A DNA stretch of 64,000 nt, from positions 233,488-297,487 of the forward strand of contig NZ_LAHA01000001.1 in assembly GCF_002608075.1 (NCBI RefSeq). Direction: 5' to 3'. The notes below the pieces were generated by a model. That model made no database searches and was not told the origin of the DNA. It saw only the letters and a list, made by a program, of their open reading frames with translations. Both the position numbers and the translations under genes were made by a program. Origin of the DNA: Nostoc linckia z4. GTDB lineage: Bacteria > Cyanobacteriota > Cyanobacteriia > Cyanobacteriales > Nostocaceae. Shown one piece after another: positions 36,998 through 46,505 of this stretch (the stretch's first letter is position 1; each line of letters opens with the position of its first letter).

Positions 36998-37978
36998 ATG
37001 CTAATTCTTCTTACCTTTTCTCAGAATCAGCTAGATTTATTTTCCAGTAGGGATATTGATACGGTACTCCAAAGAATTGATAGTTCTCAGAATATTTGGT
37101 TGCGTTGTGTTAATTTCCGCGATCGCGCTGGAACTGGTAGAATTATCAATCACTTTGGTTTGAATCCATCTCGTGTGAACATGGTTTTCAACCATACACC
37201 TACAGGAATGGACGAAGATACAGAAGATTGTTTATTTGATAATTATGAAATTTTAACTGCTCAATTAAAAAATCGAGAGTTTGAAGTAGCACGCGGTACT
37301 ATTGTGCTGGGCAAGAATTTTATCATCACCTTTGAAATTACTGAAGTCAAAATATTTAATGTACTCACTAACAATCTGCAAAAGCGAAATATAGACCTAG
37401 AAAAATCGGGAATTGACTATCTTTTTTATCTGATTTTTAATGATATTTTAAATAATTACCATACTGTATTTGAATACATTTCTAGAAAACTTGATGATTT
37501 AGAAGATGAAGTTTTAGGAAATTTGGGTGATGAATCAACATACCACAAAATAGCTAGCATGAGGCAATCCACTCGTTTTGGGCGTCGTAATTTTCAAAGC
37601 ATTAAGTCACTTTTAATGATGATGAATTACGAAGATTTCCAATGGATTTCTCAGCCAGTAAAGGCATTATTTAATCAAGAATTTGTGCATCACATAGATA
37701 ATCTCTGGCAAGAATATCAAAGTCTGAGAATCTGGATGTCAGAATTAATGGAAATTCAACGTGATAATATTGCCAGTGAAACTAGCGAACGAATTAACCG
37801 CTTAACTATCCTATCGGCGGTATTCTTACCAATCACCTTTATTGCTGGTGTTTATGGGATGAACTTCAAGTATATGCCTGAATTAGAGCAACCTTGGGGT
37901 TATCCAGCCGCCATTGCTGTCATGGCTTTCATTGTGATTGGTAGTATTGTTTATGCGAAGAAAAAACGTTGGTTGTAG
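36998..37978 (+). CDS. corA: CorA-family Mg2+/divalent cation channel
   Basis: A 326-aa protein with the two C-terminal membrane helices of CorA and the selectivity motif YGMNF (about residue 288), preceded by a long helical region (LDDLEDEVLGN, QSLRIWMSELMEIQRDNIASETSERINRLTILS). The C-terminus is basic (YAKKKRWL), as in CorA. It should form a pentameric channel for Mg2+ uptake. The ATG lies 5 nt after a long inverted-repeat arm, leaving no visible ribosome-binding site; the stop lies 15 nt before the other arm. The first residues are therefore less certain. Confidence 0.9.
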   Translation: MLILLTFSQNQLDLFSSRDIDTVLQRIDSSQNIWLRCVNFRDRAGTGRIINHFGLNPSRVNMVFNHTPTGMDEDTEDCLFDNYEILTAQLKNREFEVARGTIVLGKNFIITFEITEVKIFNVLTNNLQKRNIDLEKSGIDYLFYLIFNDILNNYHTVFEYISRKLDDLEDEVLGNLGDESTYHKIASMRQSTRFGRRNFQSIKSLLMMMNYEDFQWISQPVKALFNQEFVHHIDNLWQEYQSLRIWMSELMEIQRDNIASETSERINRLTILSAVFLPITFIAGVYGMNFKYMPELEQPWGYPAAIAVMAFIVIGSIVYAKKKRWL

Positions 37979-37993
37979 TGTTTAGTTGATTAG

Positions 37994-38038
37994 CAATACT
38001 GCTCGGTTAAGGATTTTAAACTGGAATTTGGTTTGGGG
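37994..38038. repeat. Right arm of 45-bp perfect inverted repeat around corA
   Basis: Starts CAATACTGCTCGGTTAAGG and ends TTTGGTTTGGGG; perfect inverted copy of 36948-36992. It continues into GGGAAAGG and CCCTTTCC heptamers to about 38090. Confidence 0.95.
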
Positions 38039-38123
38039 GAAAGGGAAAATACCAAACCTTTCCCCCTTTCCCCTTCCCCTTTTCCCGACTTCTCTTAGAA
38101 GTCTATTGTTGACTGTTAAAAAA

Positions 38124-39839
38124 CTAAAACAAAAAATATCTTTGGGTCATTGGTAAAGCTGTTGCAGGTTCACAAGTCAGTAAATTACCATCCGCCCAGA
38201 CTTCGTAGGTTTCTGGGTCAACTTCAATTTTAGGTAGCGCATCATTCAGCTTCATATCTTGCTTACTCAATTGGCGGGTTTGGGAAACTGCAACTGCTGT
38301 TTTGCGTAAACCCAACTGTGTAGGAATTTCCCTTTCTAAAGCCGCCTGGGAAACAAAAGTTAGTGATGTGGCGTTCTTCGCACCTGCAAAACTACCAAAC
38401 ATCGGTCGCATGTGTACTGGTTGGGGTGTGGGAATACTGGCGTTAGCGTCGCCCATTTGCGACCAGGCAATCATTCCGCCTTTAATGACTATTTCTGGCT
38501 TGACGCCAAAAAATGCCGGACGCCATAAGCACAGATCTGCTAATTTTCCCTCTTCCACAGAACCGACATATTCAGCAATTCCGTGGGCGATCGCTGGATT
38601 AATAGTATACTTAGCAACATATCTTTTTGCCCTAAAGTTATCTGCTGCTTGCTGAATTCCTTGTGGGTTGAGAGTTCCGCGTTGCACCTTCATTTTATGA
38701 GATGTCTGCCAAGTGCGAATTATTACCTCTCCTACCCTACCCATTGCCTGAGAATCAGAAGATATCATACTAAATGCACCTAAGTCATGCAAAATATCTT
38801 CAGCTGCTATGGTTTCTCGGCGGATGCGAGACTCAGCAAAAGCCACATCTTCAGCGATGGCTGGGTCTAGGTGATGACATACCATCAACATATCCAAGTG
38901 TTCGTCTAAGGTATTGAGGGTATAAGGACGGGTGGGGTTAGTGGAAGATGGTAAAACGTTGGCTTGGCCGCAAACTTTGATGATATCTGGTGCGTGTCCG
39001 CCACCTGCACCTTCAGTGTGGTAGGTGTGGATCACACGATTCTTAAACGCGGCGATGGTATCTTCCACAAATCCGGCTTCGTTGAGGGTATCAGTATGAA
39101 TAGCCACTTGCACATCATATTCATCAGCAACGCCAAGACAAGTATCAATGGCTGCGGGGGTCGTTCCCCAGTCTTCATGTAGCTTTAACCCCATTGCACC
39201 GGCGGTTACTTGTTCTACAAGTCCTTGGGGTTGACTGGCGTTTCCTTTACCCAAAAATCCTAAGTTAATGGGAAAAGCATCAGCGGCTTGCAGCATCCGA
39301 TAAATATTCCAAGGGCCTGGGGTGCAGGTAGTGGCGTTTGTGCCGGTAGCGGGGCCAGTACCGCCGCCAATCATCGTAGTGACACCAGAAGCGATCGCCA
39401 CTTCAATTTGTTGGGGACAAATAAAATGAATATGGGCGTCAATACCACCAGCAGTGAGAATCATTCCTTCTCCTGCTAAAGCTTCAGTGCCAGGGCCAAT
39501 AATAATATCTATATTATTTTGAATATAAGGATTTCCGGCTTTACCAATTTTGAAAATTTTGCCATCTTTAATGCCGATATCTGCTTTAACGATACCCCAC
39601 CAATCGAGGATTAAAGCATTAGTAATTACTAAATCTACAGCCCCATCAGCATTAGAAATAGGAGATTGTCCCATGCCATCTCGAATAACTTTTCCGCCGC
39701 CGAATTTAACTTCATCGCCGTAGGTGGTGAAATCTTGTTCGACTTCGATAAATAATTCTGTGTCTGCAAGTCGGATTTTGTCTCCGACAGTGGGGCCATA
39801 GGTTTCGGCGTAGGCGCGGCGGGACATTCTGTAAGGCAT
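38124..39839 (-). CDS. ureC: Urease subunit alpha
   Basis: Catalytic subunit that hydrolyses urea at a dinuclear nickel centre. The start at 39839 ([20 protein letters not shown]) gives 571 aa, the family's normal length; the open frame runs 75 codons further upstream, but that part is translated repeat DNA and the facing cassette. Nickel ligands are visible in DAHIHF (about residue 137), the carbamylated Lys in [11 protein letters not shown] (about residue 219) and HTDTLNE, with the VCHHL flap and [11 protein letters not shown] segments downstream. Last gene of the ureD-A-B-DUF1349-C series, separated from it by an inserted gene. Confidence 0.97.
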   Translation of the reverse strand: MPYRMSRRAYAETYGPTVGDKIRLADTELFIEVEQDFTTYGDEVKFGGGKVIRDGMGQSPISNADGAVDLVITNALILDWWGIVKADIGIKDGKIFKIGKAGNPYIQNNIDIIIGPGTEALAGEGMILTAGGIDAHIHFICPQQIEVAIASGVTTMIGGGTGPATGTNATTCTPGPWNIYRMLQAADAFPINLGFLGKGNASQPQGLVEQVTAGAMGLKLHEDWGTTPAAIDTCLGVADEYDVQVAIHTDTLNEAGFVEDTIAAFKNRVIHTYHTEGAGGGHAPDIIKVCGQANVLPSSTNPTRPYTLNTLDEHLDMLMVCHHLDPAIAEDVAFAESRIRRETIAAEDILHDLGAFSMISSDSQAMGRVGEVIIRTWQTSHKMKVQRGTLNPQGIQQAADNFRAKRYVAKYTINPAIAHGIAEYVGSVEEGKLADLCLWRPAFFGVKPEIVIKGGMIAWSQMGDANASIPTPQPVHMRPMFGSFAGAKNATSLTFVSQAALEREIPTQLGLRKTAVAVSQTRQLSKQDMKLNDALPKIEVDPETYEVWADGNLLTCEPATALPMTQRYFLF

Positions 39840-39871
39840 ATTTTTAGTAATGGAGGTTAAGATTGAGTTTA

Positions 39872-39912
39872 AACGCAAAGGAGCGCAAAGGTAAGCGCAA
39901 AGGTTCGCAGAG
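39872..39912. repeat. Left inverted repeat of the GxxExxY cassette
   Basis: A 41-bp sequence from AACGCAAAGGAGCGC to TTCGCAGAG, ending one base before the GxxExxY start codon. About 33 of 41 positions match the reverse complement of 40292-40332. Confidence 0.85.
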
Positions 39913-39913
39913 G

Positions 39914-40291
39914 ATGGATGAGAATAATTTGAGTGGGGTGATAATTGGTTGTGGGATGCGAGTGCATACAGCGTTGGGGCCGGGTTTGTTAGAGTCAGCT
40001 TATGAGGAGTGTTTGTATTACGAATTGAGAAAGAAGGGGTTAAATGTTGGTAAGCAAGTTCCATTACCGCTTATTTATGAAGAGGTGAAATTAGATTGTG
40101 TTTATCGATTATATTTAATAGTTGAAGATCGAGTAATTATTGAGGTTAAGTCTGTAGAATCCATCAACCCAATTCACTCCGTACAACTTTTAACTTATCT
40201 CAAATTAACTAATTGTAAACTCGGTCTTATTCTCAACTTTAACGTTCTCCACCTCAAAGAAGGCATTAAACGTGTGGCAAACAAACTCTAA
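39914..40291 (+). CDS. GxxExxY protein inserted in the urease operon
   Basis: A 125-aa protein of the GxxExxY family, seen as [18 protein letters not shown] (about residues 27-44), followed by a [25 protein letters not shown] segment whose D...E-x-K pattern suggests the PD-(D/E)XK nuclease fold. Function in vivo is unknown. The ATG at 39914 is chosen because an earlier Met would translate the repeat. It is on the opposite strand to the urease genes, and both ends coincide with inverted-repeat arms within 1 nt, so it looks like a mobile cassette. Confidence 0.85.
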   Translation: MDENNLSGVIIGCGMRVHTALGPGLLESAYEECLYYELRKKGLNVGKQVPLPLIYEEVKLDCVYRLYLIVEDRVIIEVKSVESINPIHSVQLLTYLKLTNCKLGLILNFNVLHLKEGIKRVANKL

Positions 40292-40332
40292 CTCCGCGTA
40301 CCTCCGCGTTTACCTCAGCGTCCCTTTGCGTT
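40292..40332. repeat. Right inverted repeat of the GxxExxY cassette
   Basis: A 41-bp sequence from CTCCGCGTACCTCCGCG to CCCTTTGCGTT, beginning directly after the GxxExxY stop codon; imperfect complement of 39872-39912. Confidence 0.85.
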
Positions 40333-40360
40333 AAAAAATCAATTAACTCATAACTATTCC

Positions 40361-40903
40361 TTAAAAACTACGAATTTGCAAATTTTCAAACCTCATCTGA
40401 AAACCATTTCCTTCAGGTGAGGCACACATCACACCGACATTTAATGTTTCCACTGGAGTCAAATAAGCAAGTCGCAGCATTGTATACTCACTTCCATTCA
40501 AAGAGTATTCCACCTCTATTGCTGTGCCGCGTCGAGTTACACGTATCCAAATTGCAGAAGAATTTTGCGGCACTGGAATAACAGACCAATCTGAGTAATT
40601 ACGCGTCACTACTGCGCTAATTTGTTGCACGCCATCCACAAATTCAATGCCACATTTTAACCAATTAAATTCATCTGAACGTACCATCAAGCCGGCTTGA
40701 TCGTATAAATCGTGATACTGTCCAGTCACTTTAACTTCTGCAATAAAGTCACCTTCAATTGTTTGATAAAAAAAGTGACCGTTATCTCTTATAAAACCGT
40801 AGTGAGTTTCCCGCCAAAAATCTGTTTTTGCCCCAGAAGTAACAGCGATCGCTTCATCTTTTACTTCCCAAACAGGCGGCTCATTATACCATTCCATTTG
40901 CAT
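40361..40903 (-). CDS. DUF1349 protein in the urease operon
   Basis: A 180-aa protein resembling the DUF1349 family, which has a concanavalin-like beta-sandwich fold. Family-like segments are FWRETHYGFIRDNGHFFYQ, YDQAGLMVRSDEFNWLKCGIE and VGVMCASPEGNGFQMRFENL. No signal peptide. It starts 2 nt after ureB on the same strand, so it belongs to the urease transcript. No role in urease is known to me; the family is often linked to sugars. Confidence 0.82.
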   Translation of the reverse strand: MQMEWYNEPPVWEVKDEAIAVTSGAKTDFWRETHYGFIRDNGHFFYQTIEGDFIAEVKVTGQYHDLYDQAGLMVRSDEFNWLKCGIEFVDGVQQISAVVTRNYSDWSVIPVPQNSSAIWIRVTRRGTAIEVEYSLNGSEYTMLRLAYLTPVETLNVGVMCASPEGNGFQMRFENLQIRSF

Positions 40904-40905
40904 AA

Positions 40906-41211
40906 TTATAGAGAACCGTTAATTTTAGCGTTGAAACCGTAGACTTGGCGACTACCAACCAAAGGCACTAATGTGATTTCTTTTTCATCCCCAGGTTCAA
41001 ATCTAACTGCCGTGCCTGCGGGGATATCGAGACGCATTCCTCGCGCTTGTTCTCTGTTAAAATTTAAGGCTGCGTTAACTTCGTAAAAGTGAAAATGGGA
41101 ACCGACTTGTATGGGGCGATCGCCTGTATTTGAAACTTGTAATTTAATAATAGGACGACCAGAATTTAGTTCAATTTCACCTTCTGGTGGAATAATTTCT
41201 CCAGGAATCAT
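40906..41211 (-). CDS. ureB: Urease subunit beta
   Basis: Structural subunit of the urease trimer. The 101-aa sequence is canonical: [16 protein letters not shown] at the start, [19 protein letters not shown] (about residues 37-55) and the [24 protein letters not shown] segment. Lies between ureA (18 nt upstream) and the DUF1349 gene. Confidence 0.97.
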   Translation of the reverse strand: MIPGEIIPPEGEIELNSGRPIIKLQVSNTGDRPIQVGSHFHFYEVNAALNFNREQARGMRLDIPAGTAVRFEPGDEKEITLVPLVGSRQVYGFNAKINGSL

Positions 41212-41229
41212 AATTAATTTATTTCCAAA

Positions 41230-41532
41230 TTAACGAATTGGATTATGTACAGTCACTAACTTTGTGCCATCAGGAAAAGTTGCTTCTACTTGCACTTCAT
41301 TTACCATTTCTGGTATTCCTTGCATCACATCATCCCGTGTTAACAAAGTTGTGCCATAACTCATTAATTCAGCTACAGTTTGCCCATCTCTCGCACCCTC
41401 TAAAATAGCAGCCGAAATATAAGCAACAGCTTCCGGATAATTCAATTTCAAACCCCTTTCTTTACGTCTTTCTGCTAATAAAGCAGCAGTAAAAATCAAT
41501 AGCTTATCTTTTTCTTGTGGCGTCAATTGCAT
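41230..41532 (-). CDS. ureA: Urease subunit gamma
   Basis: Smallest structural urease subunit, 100 aa, with the full family pattern [41 protein letters not shown] and the ending TVHNPIR. Follows ureD by 21 nt on the same strand. Confidence 0.97.
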   Translation of the reverse strand: MQLTPQEKDKLLIFTAALLAERRKERGLKLNYPEAVAYISAAILEGARDGQTVAELMSYGTTLLTRDDVMQGIPEMVNEVQVEATFPDGTKLVTVHNPIR

Positions 41533-41553
41533 TCTTTCCTCCCTCGCGGCGGT

Positions 41554-42393
41554 TCAAACTTGCCAAACTCTTGGTATACATTTACCACGATTCAAAAAAT
41601 AAACTCGTAGCAACTGCCAAACTTCAATAAACCAGTTTCTCACCTCAGATGTAGAATCACCGCGATATCGACACAATAATCCATGTTGTAATCGGCTAAC
41701 ACCAGCTTCACTCACTCCATTAGCTAAAATTCTGATTTTTTCTATAATTTCTGGTGCAACTGCACCACCAAGCCAAACTAGACTACCGATTATTGGCTTT
41801 CCCGCCAACCCGTGAAAACTGTAAAAAATTTCCTCACTAGCTGGTAACCATTGGCGGTCTATCCACAACGGGACACCTTGTTGCCAAATTTCAGTATGCG
41901 ATCGCCATTCTCCCCGATCAAATTTTTCTCCTCTAGCACTGCGACCAAAGCGGGTAATTTCCCACCCTAAAAAGTTAGCCCCGGTTGCTAATTCTACCCG
42001 TAAATCTTGCTGATAAATCGCACCGTTAAATAAAATTGTTTCTTGGGGTAACCATTCTAAACAAGCGCCAGTCTCAACTTGTATCTGGATTTTTTGCCTA
42101 GCTTGTAAACCATTACTGCGATATATCTTACTAGCTGCTGCTGTAGTGATTAAAGCCTCTGTATGAGGTTCGAGATGGATATTAGAGGATAAGCGATCGC
42201 CCCCCACAACTCCCCCGGCTGTGTGTAAAATTACGCTATGACAAACTTTTGACCCTTCTGGATAAAATGGGCGTTGCACCTTCAAGGGTGCTTGCTGGTG
42301 AGTGTAAATTAATTGCGTTGCGTTGTGGCGATGGGCATAAACTAAATTCAGTTTGCCATGCCAACCTTCTGTAATTTCTGGGTTACAAGTCAT
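41554..42393 (-). CDS. ureD: Urease accessory protein UreD
   Basis: Scaffold that binds apo-urease and recruits UreF and UreG for nickel insertion. The 279-aa protein has the family blocks VILHTAGGVVGGDRL (about residues 53-67), LITTAAASKIYRSNG, the CLEWLPQETILFNGA segment and LGWEITRFGRSARGE. First gene of the operon. UreE, UreF and UreG are not in this window. Confidence 0.95.
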   Translation of the reverse strand: MTCNPEITEGWHGKLNLVYAHRHNATQLIYTHQQAPLKVQRPFYPEGSKVCHSVILHTAGGVVGGDRLSSNIHLEPHTEALITTAAASKIYRSNGLQARQKIQIQVETGACLEWLPQETILFNGAIYQQDLRVELATGANFLGWEITRFGRSARGEKFDRGEWRSHTEIWQQGVPLWIDRQWLPASEEIFYSFHGLAGKPIIGSLVWLGGAVAPEIIEKIRILANGVSEAGVSRLQHGLLCRYRGDSTSEVRNWFIEVWQLLRVYFLNRGKCIPRVWQV

Positions 42394-42534
42394 TTATCGA
42401 TAAAATATTAAATCTCAAATCAAGACGCTAATAAAATCTTAATGTCTTCACTTGAGATTTATAGCAGATTTAAGTTATTCAAACACAAAAGCTAACTCTG
42501 TTTTCATTCTGAATTCTGAATTCTGAATTCTGTT
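42394..42534. repeat. TTCTGAA repeats upstream of ureD
   Basis: TTCTGAATTCTGAATTCTG at 42508-42532, the same AATTCTG unit as at 36728, 44075, 49055 and 49385. The urease promoter should lie between here and 42393 but is not identified. Confidence 0.6.
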
Positions 42535-43317
42535 CTAATTAATTACTTCGCCAAGATGTACGCTAGTACGATAAACTAGATAGACAAAATTATTTTCATC
42601 ACGAAAACGCTGATATAATTCCTCAAAACTCTCAAGGAATTTTTGATCTGCTAACAGTTCTTGAGGTAGGTAAGAAACACTTTTTGCCCGTCCGATAAGT
42701 CCAGTTAAATCTAACTTTTGTCTATAAGTGAAATTATATTCACGAATGTTGATAAAATAAGGAGTTGCTAATAGTGGCTCCACTGACTGCATCCTTGATT
42801 CTCCAGGATGATTGTTAGATGCTTCCCGGACTATCCGGCTATATTCTGCGGTGAAGGCATCTTCTCGATCGCGGTTATTCCACACTATAGCTAAGCGTCC
42901 CGATGGTTTTAAAATCCGATGAAATTCTGATAATGTTGGTTCTGGATTAAACCAATGGAAAGATTGAAAACAAGTAACTAAATCAACAGATTTATCGCTA
43001 AGTTTGGTAAATTCTGCTGTTCCATCCCGAAAGTCTACTAAAGGATGTGGTTCGCCGGCCTCTCTCATGGCCGCATTTGGTTCTATGGCGATGACATTAA
43101 CTCCACGCCCAGCTAATATTCTGGAACTAATTCCTGTACCTGCACCAATATCTGCTGCAAAAATTGGTGAATTTTTATTTAATGATTCCAAGATAATATC
43201 AATGGCAGCTGTGGGGTAGCTTGGTCGATACTTTACATAATCTTCTGCTCGATCGGAAAATCGGTTGAGTGGGTTTAGGGTATGTAGGGGAGTTGTTTGA
43301 GAATAACTTTCGCTCAT
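42535..43317 (-). CDS. Class I SAM-dependent methyltransferase
   Basis: A 260-aa protein with the Rossmann motif I ADIGAGTGISSRILAGRGVNV (about residues 55-75), motif II acidic residue (IAIEPN), DLVTCFQSFHWF (motif IV region) and the RILKPSGRLAIVWNN block typical of Methyltransf_11. The WxRPxYP-like N-terminus (DRAEDYVKYRPSYP) is shared with small-molecule methyltransferases. Substrate unknown; no neighbours suggest one. Confidence 0.88.
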   Translation of the reverse strand: MSESYSQTTPLHTLNPLNRFSDRAEDYVKYRPSYPTAAIDIILESLNKNSPIFAADIGAGTGISSRILAGRGVNVIAIEPNAAMREAGEPHPLVDFRDGTAEFTKLSDKSVDLVTCFQSFHWFNPEPTLSEFHRILKPSGRLAIVWNNRDREDAFTAEYSRIVREASNNHPGESRMQSVEPLLATPYFINIREYNFTYRQKLDLTGLIGRAKSVSYLPQELLADQKFLESFEELYQRFRDENNFVYLVYRTSVHLGEVIN

Positions 43318-43356
43318 GGATTTTGAGAAAATTGAGTGTGGTGTTTCACAGTTTGT

Positions 43357-44046
43357 TTACTCATCTACTGTTCGCCGACGCCGACGCGGCCTTCTTTGTT
43401 GTGAATCTTCACGCAAGCGACGGCCGACTTCGCTAAAGAAATCTCGCCGCAGGTAAGGATAATCGCTAACCCACAACTCACGACTGGGAATGTATATATC
43501 AGTGAAATCTTCAATACTGCTTAAATCTGCGCGATTTGACATCACTACCATTTCTGCAATTTGACCGCGAGTTATGGCTTTGTGGCTAGAACGTAGTGGT
43601 GCGTCAAATTCAATGGTAAATCCAGTGTCGTCACCCACCTCTAAGTTAATCCGTTTTTCTCGGTTTTCTACAATTACTAATTCACCTTTGCTATTAACAG
43701 TTTCCTGTTTGCCAATTAATTGGTCTGTAATCCACCAGTCCAAAACTCTACCGCGAAAAAAGCCGCTATATTTGTAACGACGGCATTTTAAATTTCGCAT
43801 ACTTGCTTGAAATACTGGATACCACAGCCAAAACAAAGCGCTAATTACCCCCAGCACAAATATTATGGGGCCAAACTGTAGCCCAAACAAAGCTCTAACA
43901 AGCAGAATTACGACTATGGCGACTACAGAAATTAACAGGCGTTGCAAAAAATTTGCAAACTTTCCCCAATAGTACTTGTACTGAAGACCAGTGGCAATTA
44001 ACGGGACAATTTGTTCAAATTTCTGGCGAGTCAGTGGTACTAACAT
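43357..44046 (-). CDS. Conserved cyanobacterial membrane protein
   Basis: A 229-aa protein with two close hydrophobic segments (about residues 34-52 and 58-75), so a membrane hairpin, followed by a soluble C-terminal domain with ELVIVENREKRINLEVGDDTGF and YIPSRELWVSDYPYLRRDFF. The C-terminus is extremely basic (RRPRRRRRT). Function unknown. It is on the same strand as the methyltransferase, about 40 nt upstream. Confidence 0.7.
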   Translation of the reverse strand: MLVPLTRQKFEQIVPLIATGLQYKYYWGKFANFLQRLLISVVAIVVILLVRALFGLQFGPIIFVLGVISALFWLWYPVFQASMRNLKCRRYKYSGFFRGRVLDWWITDQLIGKQETVNSKGELVIVENREKRINLEVGDDTGFTIEFDAPLRSSHKAITRGQIAEMVVMSNRADLSSIEDFTDIYIPSRELWVSDYPYLRRDFFSEVGRRLREDSQQRRPRRRRRTVDE

Positions 44047-44268
44047 GAGTGCTGAGTAATGGGTAATGAGTATGAAGAATTCAGAATTCAGAATTCAGAA
44101 TTCAGAATTAATGAGTGGAAGATAGACCAGTTACTAATAGAAGACTAAATTGAAAATTAGGCGTGAGTGTTTTCACCGTTTATACTCCCACAGAGTCGCA
44201 AGCTACATTCATCAGTTTTACTCAGGTAAATTCTGAGTTCTGAGTCCTGACTTCTGAATTCTTTCTTA
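44047..44268. repeat. Intergenic region with AATTCAG repeats
   Basis: AGAATTCAGAATTCAG units at 44074-44108, with the complementary TTCTGAGTCCTGACTTCTG at 44232-44260. Confidence 0.75.
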
Positions 44269-45105
44269 TTAAAGTATTTTTTCTAATCCATATATTAACG
44301 ACTTTAACGCTAGGACTTTGCGAATGGCTAATAGTACTCCTGGCATATAGCAAGCGCGATCGCTCGTATCGTGTCGTAAAGTATAAATCTGTCCCGGTGC
44401 GCCAAAAATAACTTCCTGATGAGCAATTAATCCCGGTAAGCGCACGCTATGAATTCTAATTCCTTCGTCTGCTTGGCTCCCCCTAGCTCCTGCTAATTTC
44501 TCAGTTTCTTGTACTAACGCCGGGTTAAAGGTTTTACCTAATTCTCCCAATAACTGCGCGGTTTGAATGGCAGTACCGCTGGGAGCATCGGCTTTTTGGT
44601 TGTGATGTAGTTCGATAATTTCTACGTGGTCAAAATATTGAGAAGCGGCCACTGCGGCTTGTTGCAGCAACACCATACCAATGGAAAAGTTAGGAATAAT
44701 TAGACAACCAGTGCTAGCTTTTTCGGCAAAGTCCGCCAGATCTTCAATTTGTTCTGGGCTTAATCCAGTGGTACCGACTACAGGACGAATACCGTAGGCG
44801 ATCGCGCTGCGAATGTTGTCATAAACTGAATCAGGATGAGTAAAGTCCACTATCACCCCTGGAGGCCCTTGTCTCTCCCCAGCTACATAACCCAACATCG
44901 GTTCTAATTGATTGGTAATTGGCACTTCTAAAGGTTCGCTTAAACCCGCCAGTTCTCCAGCATCTTTTTCTTGATGTTGGGGACTGCTATCAATTGCACC
45001 CACTAAATTCAAGTCTGGTGCTTGCGCTACCGCCTTCACTACTTCACGACCCATTTTACCAGCCGCACCGTTGACAATAACCGGGATAGGAGCTTGATTC
45101 GTCAT
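44269..45105 (-). CDS. dapB: 4-hydroxy-tetrahydrodipicolinate reductase
   Basis: Reduces the DapA product on the way to lysine and meso-diaminopimelate. The 278-aa protein has the nucleotide-binding start [17 protein letters not shown] (about residue 9), the GTTGLSPEQ segment (about residue 117) and the catalytic motif [15 protein letters not shown] (about residues 164-178), with His and Lys residues in place. Length is normal. Confidence 0.97.
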   Translation of the reverse strand: MTNQAPIPVIVNGAAGKMGREVVKAVAQAPDLNLVGAIDSSPQHQEKDAGELAGLSEPLEVPITNQLEPMLGYVAGERQGPPGVIVDFTHPDSVYDNIRSAIAYGIRPVVGTTGLSPEQIEDLADFAEKASTGCLIIPNFSIGMVLLQQAAVAASQYFDHVEIIELHHNQKADAPSGTAIQTAQLLGELGKTFNPALVQETEKLAGARGSQADEGIRIHSVRLPGLIAHQEVIFGAPGQIYTLRHDTSDRACYMPGVLLAIRKVLALKSLIYGLEKIL

Positions 45106-45760
45106 ATATTGAGAAATACTTTTTGAGTTAACAAAGGAATTGTAAAGACTTTTGCAAATAAAAATACCAGTCCCCAGTTCTTAGCTGCTTTTTCATGGAT
45201 GACCTGGAAAATTTTTCATCAGTATCTATGATAAGTAAATCTTATCAAAAAATTAATCTTTTGTTTGTCAAGTCTAGTTGACGAATCGTAATAAAATTTG
45301 TTAAATTTATTTACATAGGTTAACAAAGCAGTAAAGTAAGCCACCTAGTCAAGGTTAGACCTTGTATGTGACCTTCTAGTTTTGGTTGCTTTAAAAGTTA
45401 ACTAAAAATAGACTTCGGTATCGGTACATTTCATCGACATTTGGACTTCTCCCATTTACCTCGGCTATCAAGTCGGGGTTTTTATTTTCTTGATTAGCTG
45501 CCAATCTTGTGCTTCAACCGAAGCGTACCGCTTGATGGGAAAATAAAAACGTTAAACTCATCCATTCCTAGAAAAAGATGGGATTTCCTGTTGACTGTTG
45601 ACTGATAAAGCCTAGTTGCCAAGAGAGTGAGTTCCGCTTTAGCGGTACAACCAGCACAACCCAAAACCCACGCTTTTGTTAACTGTCAACCATCAGCAGT
45701 CAACAGTGTCCAAATGATGCTTGCCTAGTATTGCCTCCAGCCCAAAGGAACCTGTATATA
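45106..45760. other. Intergenic region with terminator-like hairpin; possible small RNA
   Basis: About 650 bp between divergently placed dapB and psbP. A + strand hairpin followed by T runs at 45459-45490 has no gene before it, so a small RNA could end there. A TTGACG hexamer at about 45280 with TAAATT 18 nt later may be a promoter. AACAGTCAAC-type repeats occur near 45590-45710. Confidence 0.35.
45459..45490 (+). terminator. Orphan terminator-like hairpin
   Basis: CCTCGGC-TATCAA-GTCGGGG stem (two G:T pairs) followed by TTTTTATTTT. There is no ORF ending upstream on this strand within 350 nt. Confidence 0.6.
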
Positions 45761-46306
45761 ATGTGGAAACGAATTGTATTAATTTTGCTATTAGTCTTGA
45801 GCTTCAGCCTGAGTAATCCTGGTGTAGCGTTTGCCGCTGGACTCAAAAGCTTTGTAGACAGCAATGATGGTTATCAGTTTTTATATCCTAATGGCTGGCT
45901 GCAAGTCAAAGTTGCCAACGGCCCTGATGTGGTTTTTCACGATTTAATTGAAATATCTGAAAATGTTTCTGTAGTGATTAGCCCAGTTCCAGAAAATAAA
46001 ACCTTAGCAGAATTAGGAACTCCAACAGAAGTAGGATACAAGTTAGGAAAAGCCGCTCTCGCGCCTGCTGATTCTGGTCGTACAGCGGAATTAATCAACG
46101 CCGCACAGCGCGAAGTAGATGGTAAAACATACTACCTTTTAGAATATGAAGTTAAACTCCCCAATCAACAGCAACGGCATAACATCGCCAGCGTTGCTGT
46201 GAGCCGTGGTAAACTTTTTACCTTCAACGCCTCAATTTCGGAAAAACGCTGGCCAAAAGTTCAACAAACAATTGATGAAGTTGTAAATTCTTTTTCTGTT
46301 TATTAG
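45761..46306 (+). CDS. psbP: PsbP-family photosystem II protein (CyanoP)
   Basis: Lumenal protein linked to photosystem II assembly. The start ATG at 45761 is preceded by AAAGGA, better than the upstream TTG. The signal peptide ([18 protein letters not shown], cleaved after AFA-A) is followed by the PsbP fold: [37 protein letters not shown] and [13 protein letters not shown], ending EVVNSFSV. About 181 aa. No Cys follows the signal peptide, so it lacks the lipid anchor described for some CyanoP proteins. Confidence 0.92.
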   Translation: MWKRIVLILLLVLSFSLSNPGVAFAAGLKSFVDSNDGYQFLYPNGWLQVKVANGPDVVFHDLIEISENVSVVISPVPENKTLAELGTPTEVGYKLGKAALAPADSGRTAELINAAQREVDGKTYYLLEYEVKLPNQQQRHNIASVAVSRGKLFTFNASISEKRWPKVQQTIDEVVNSFSVY

Positions 46307-46505
46307 TCAATTGGGTATTGGGCATTGGGCATGGGGCATTGGGAAGAGGCAGGGGAGCAAGAAGCAGGGAGCAGAGGGAAGGAACTTCTCCCCTGCCTCT
46401 TGCCCCTCTTCCTCATCTCCCTTGTCTCCCTTGTCTCCCTCATCTCCCCTACCCCTCTGCCCCCTGCCCCCCTGCCTCCCCTGCTCCCTCATTTCCTGCT
46501 TCTCT
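46307..46505. repeat. GGGCATTGG and CTCCCTTGTCTCC repeats
   Basis: GGGCATTGGGCATGG at 46313-46345 followed by TCTCCCTTGTCTCCC and CCCCTGCC units to 46500. The maf frame is open through this tract, but the repeats are not part of the Maf domain. Confidence 0.85.

Noticed and set aside
39840-40064. 75-codon N-terminal extension of ureC
   Set aside because: The extension reads through an AACGCAAAGG repeat arm and the GxxExxY gene; UreC proteins start at the [16 protein letters not shown] region.
45731-45760. TTG start giving a longer PsbP
   Set aside because: The ATG at 45761 has AAAGGA at a proper distance and starts a normal signal peptide (MWKRIVLI).
46311-46505. 65-codon N-terminal extension of maf
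   Set aside because: It translates GGGCATT and CTCCC repeats and has no similarity to Maf proteins, which begin at the LASASPARR segment.
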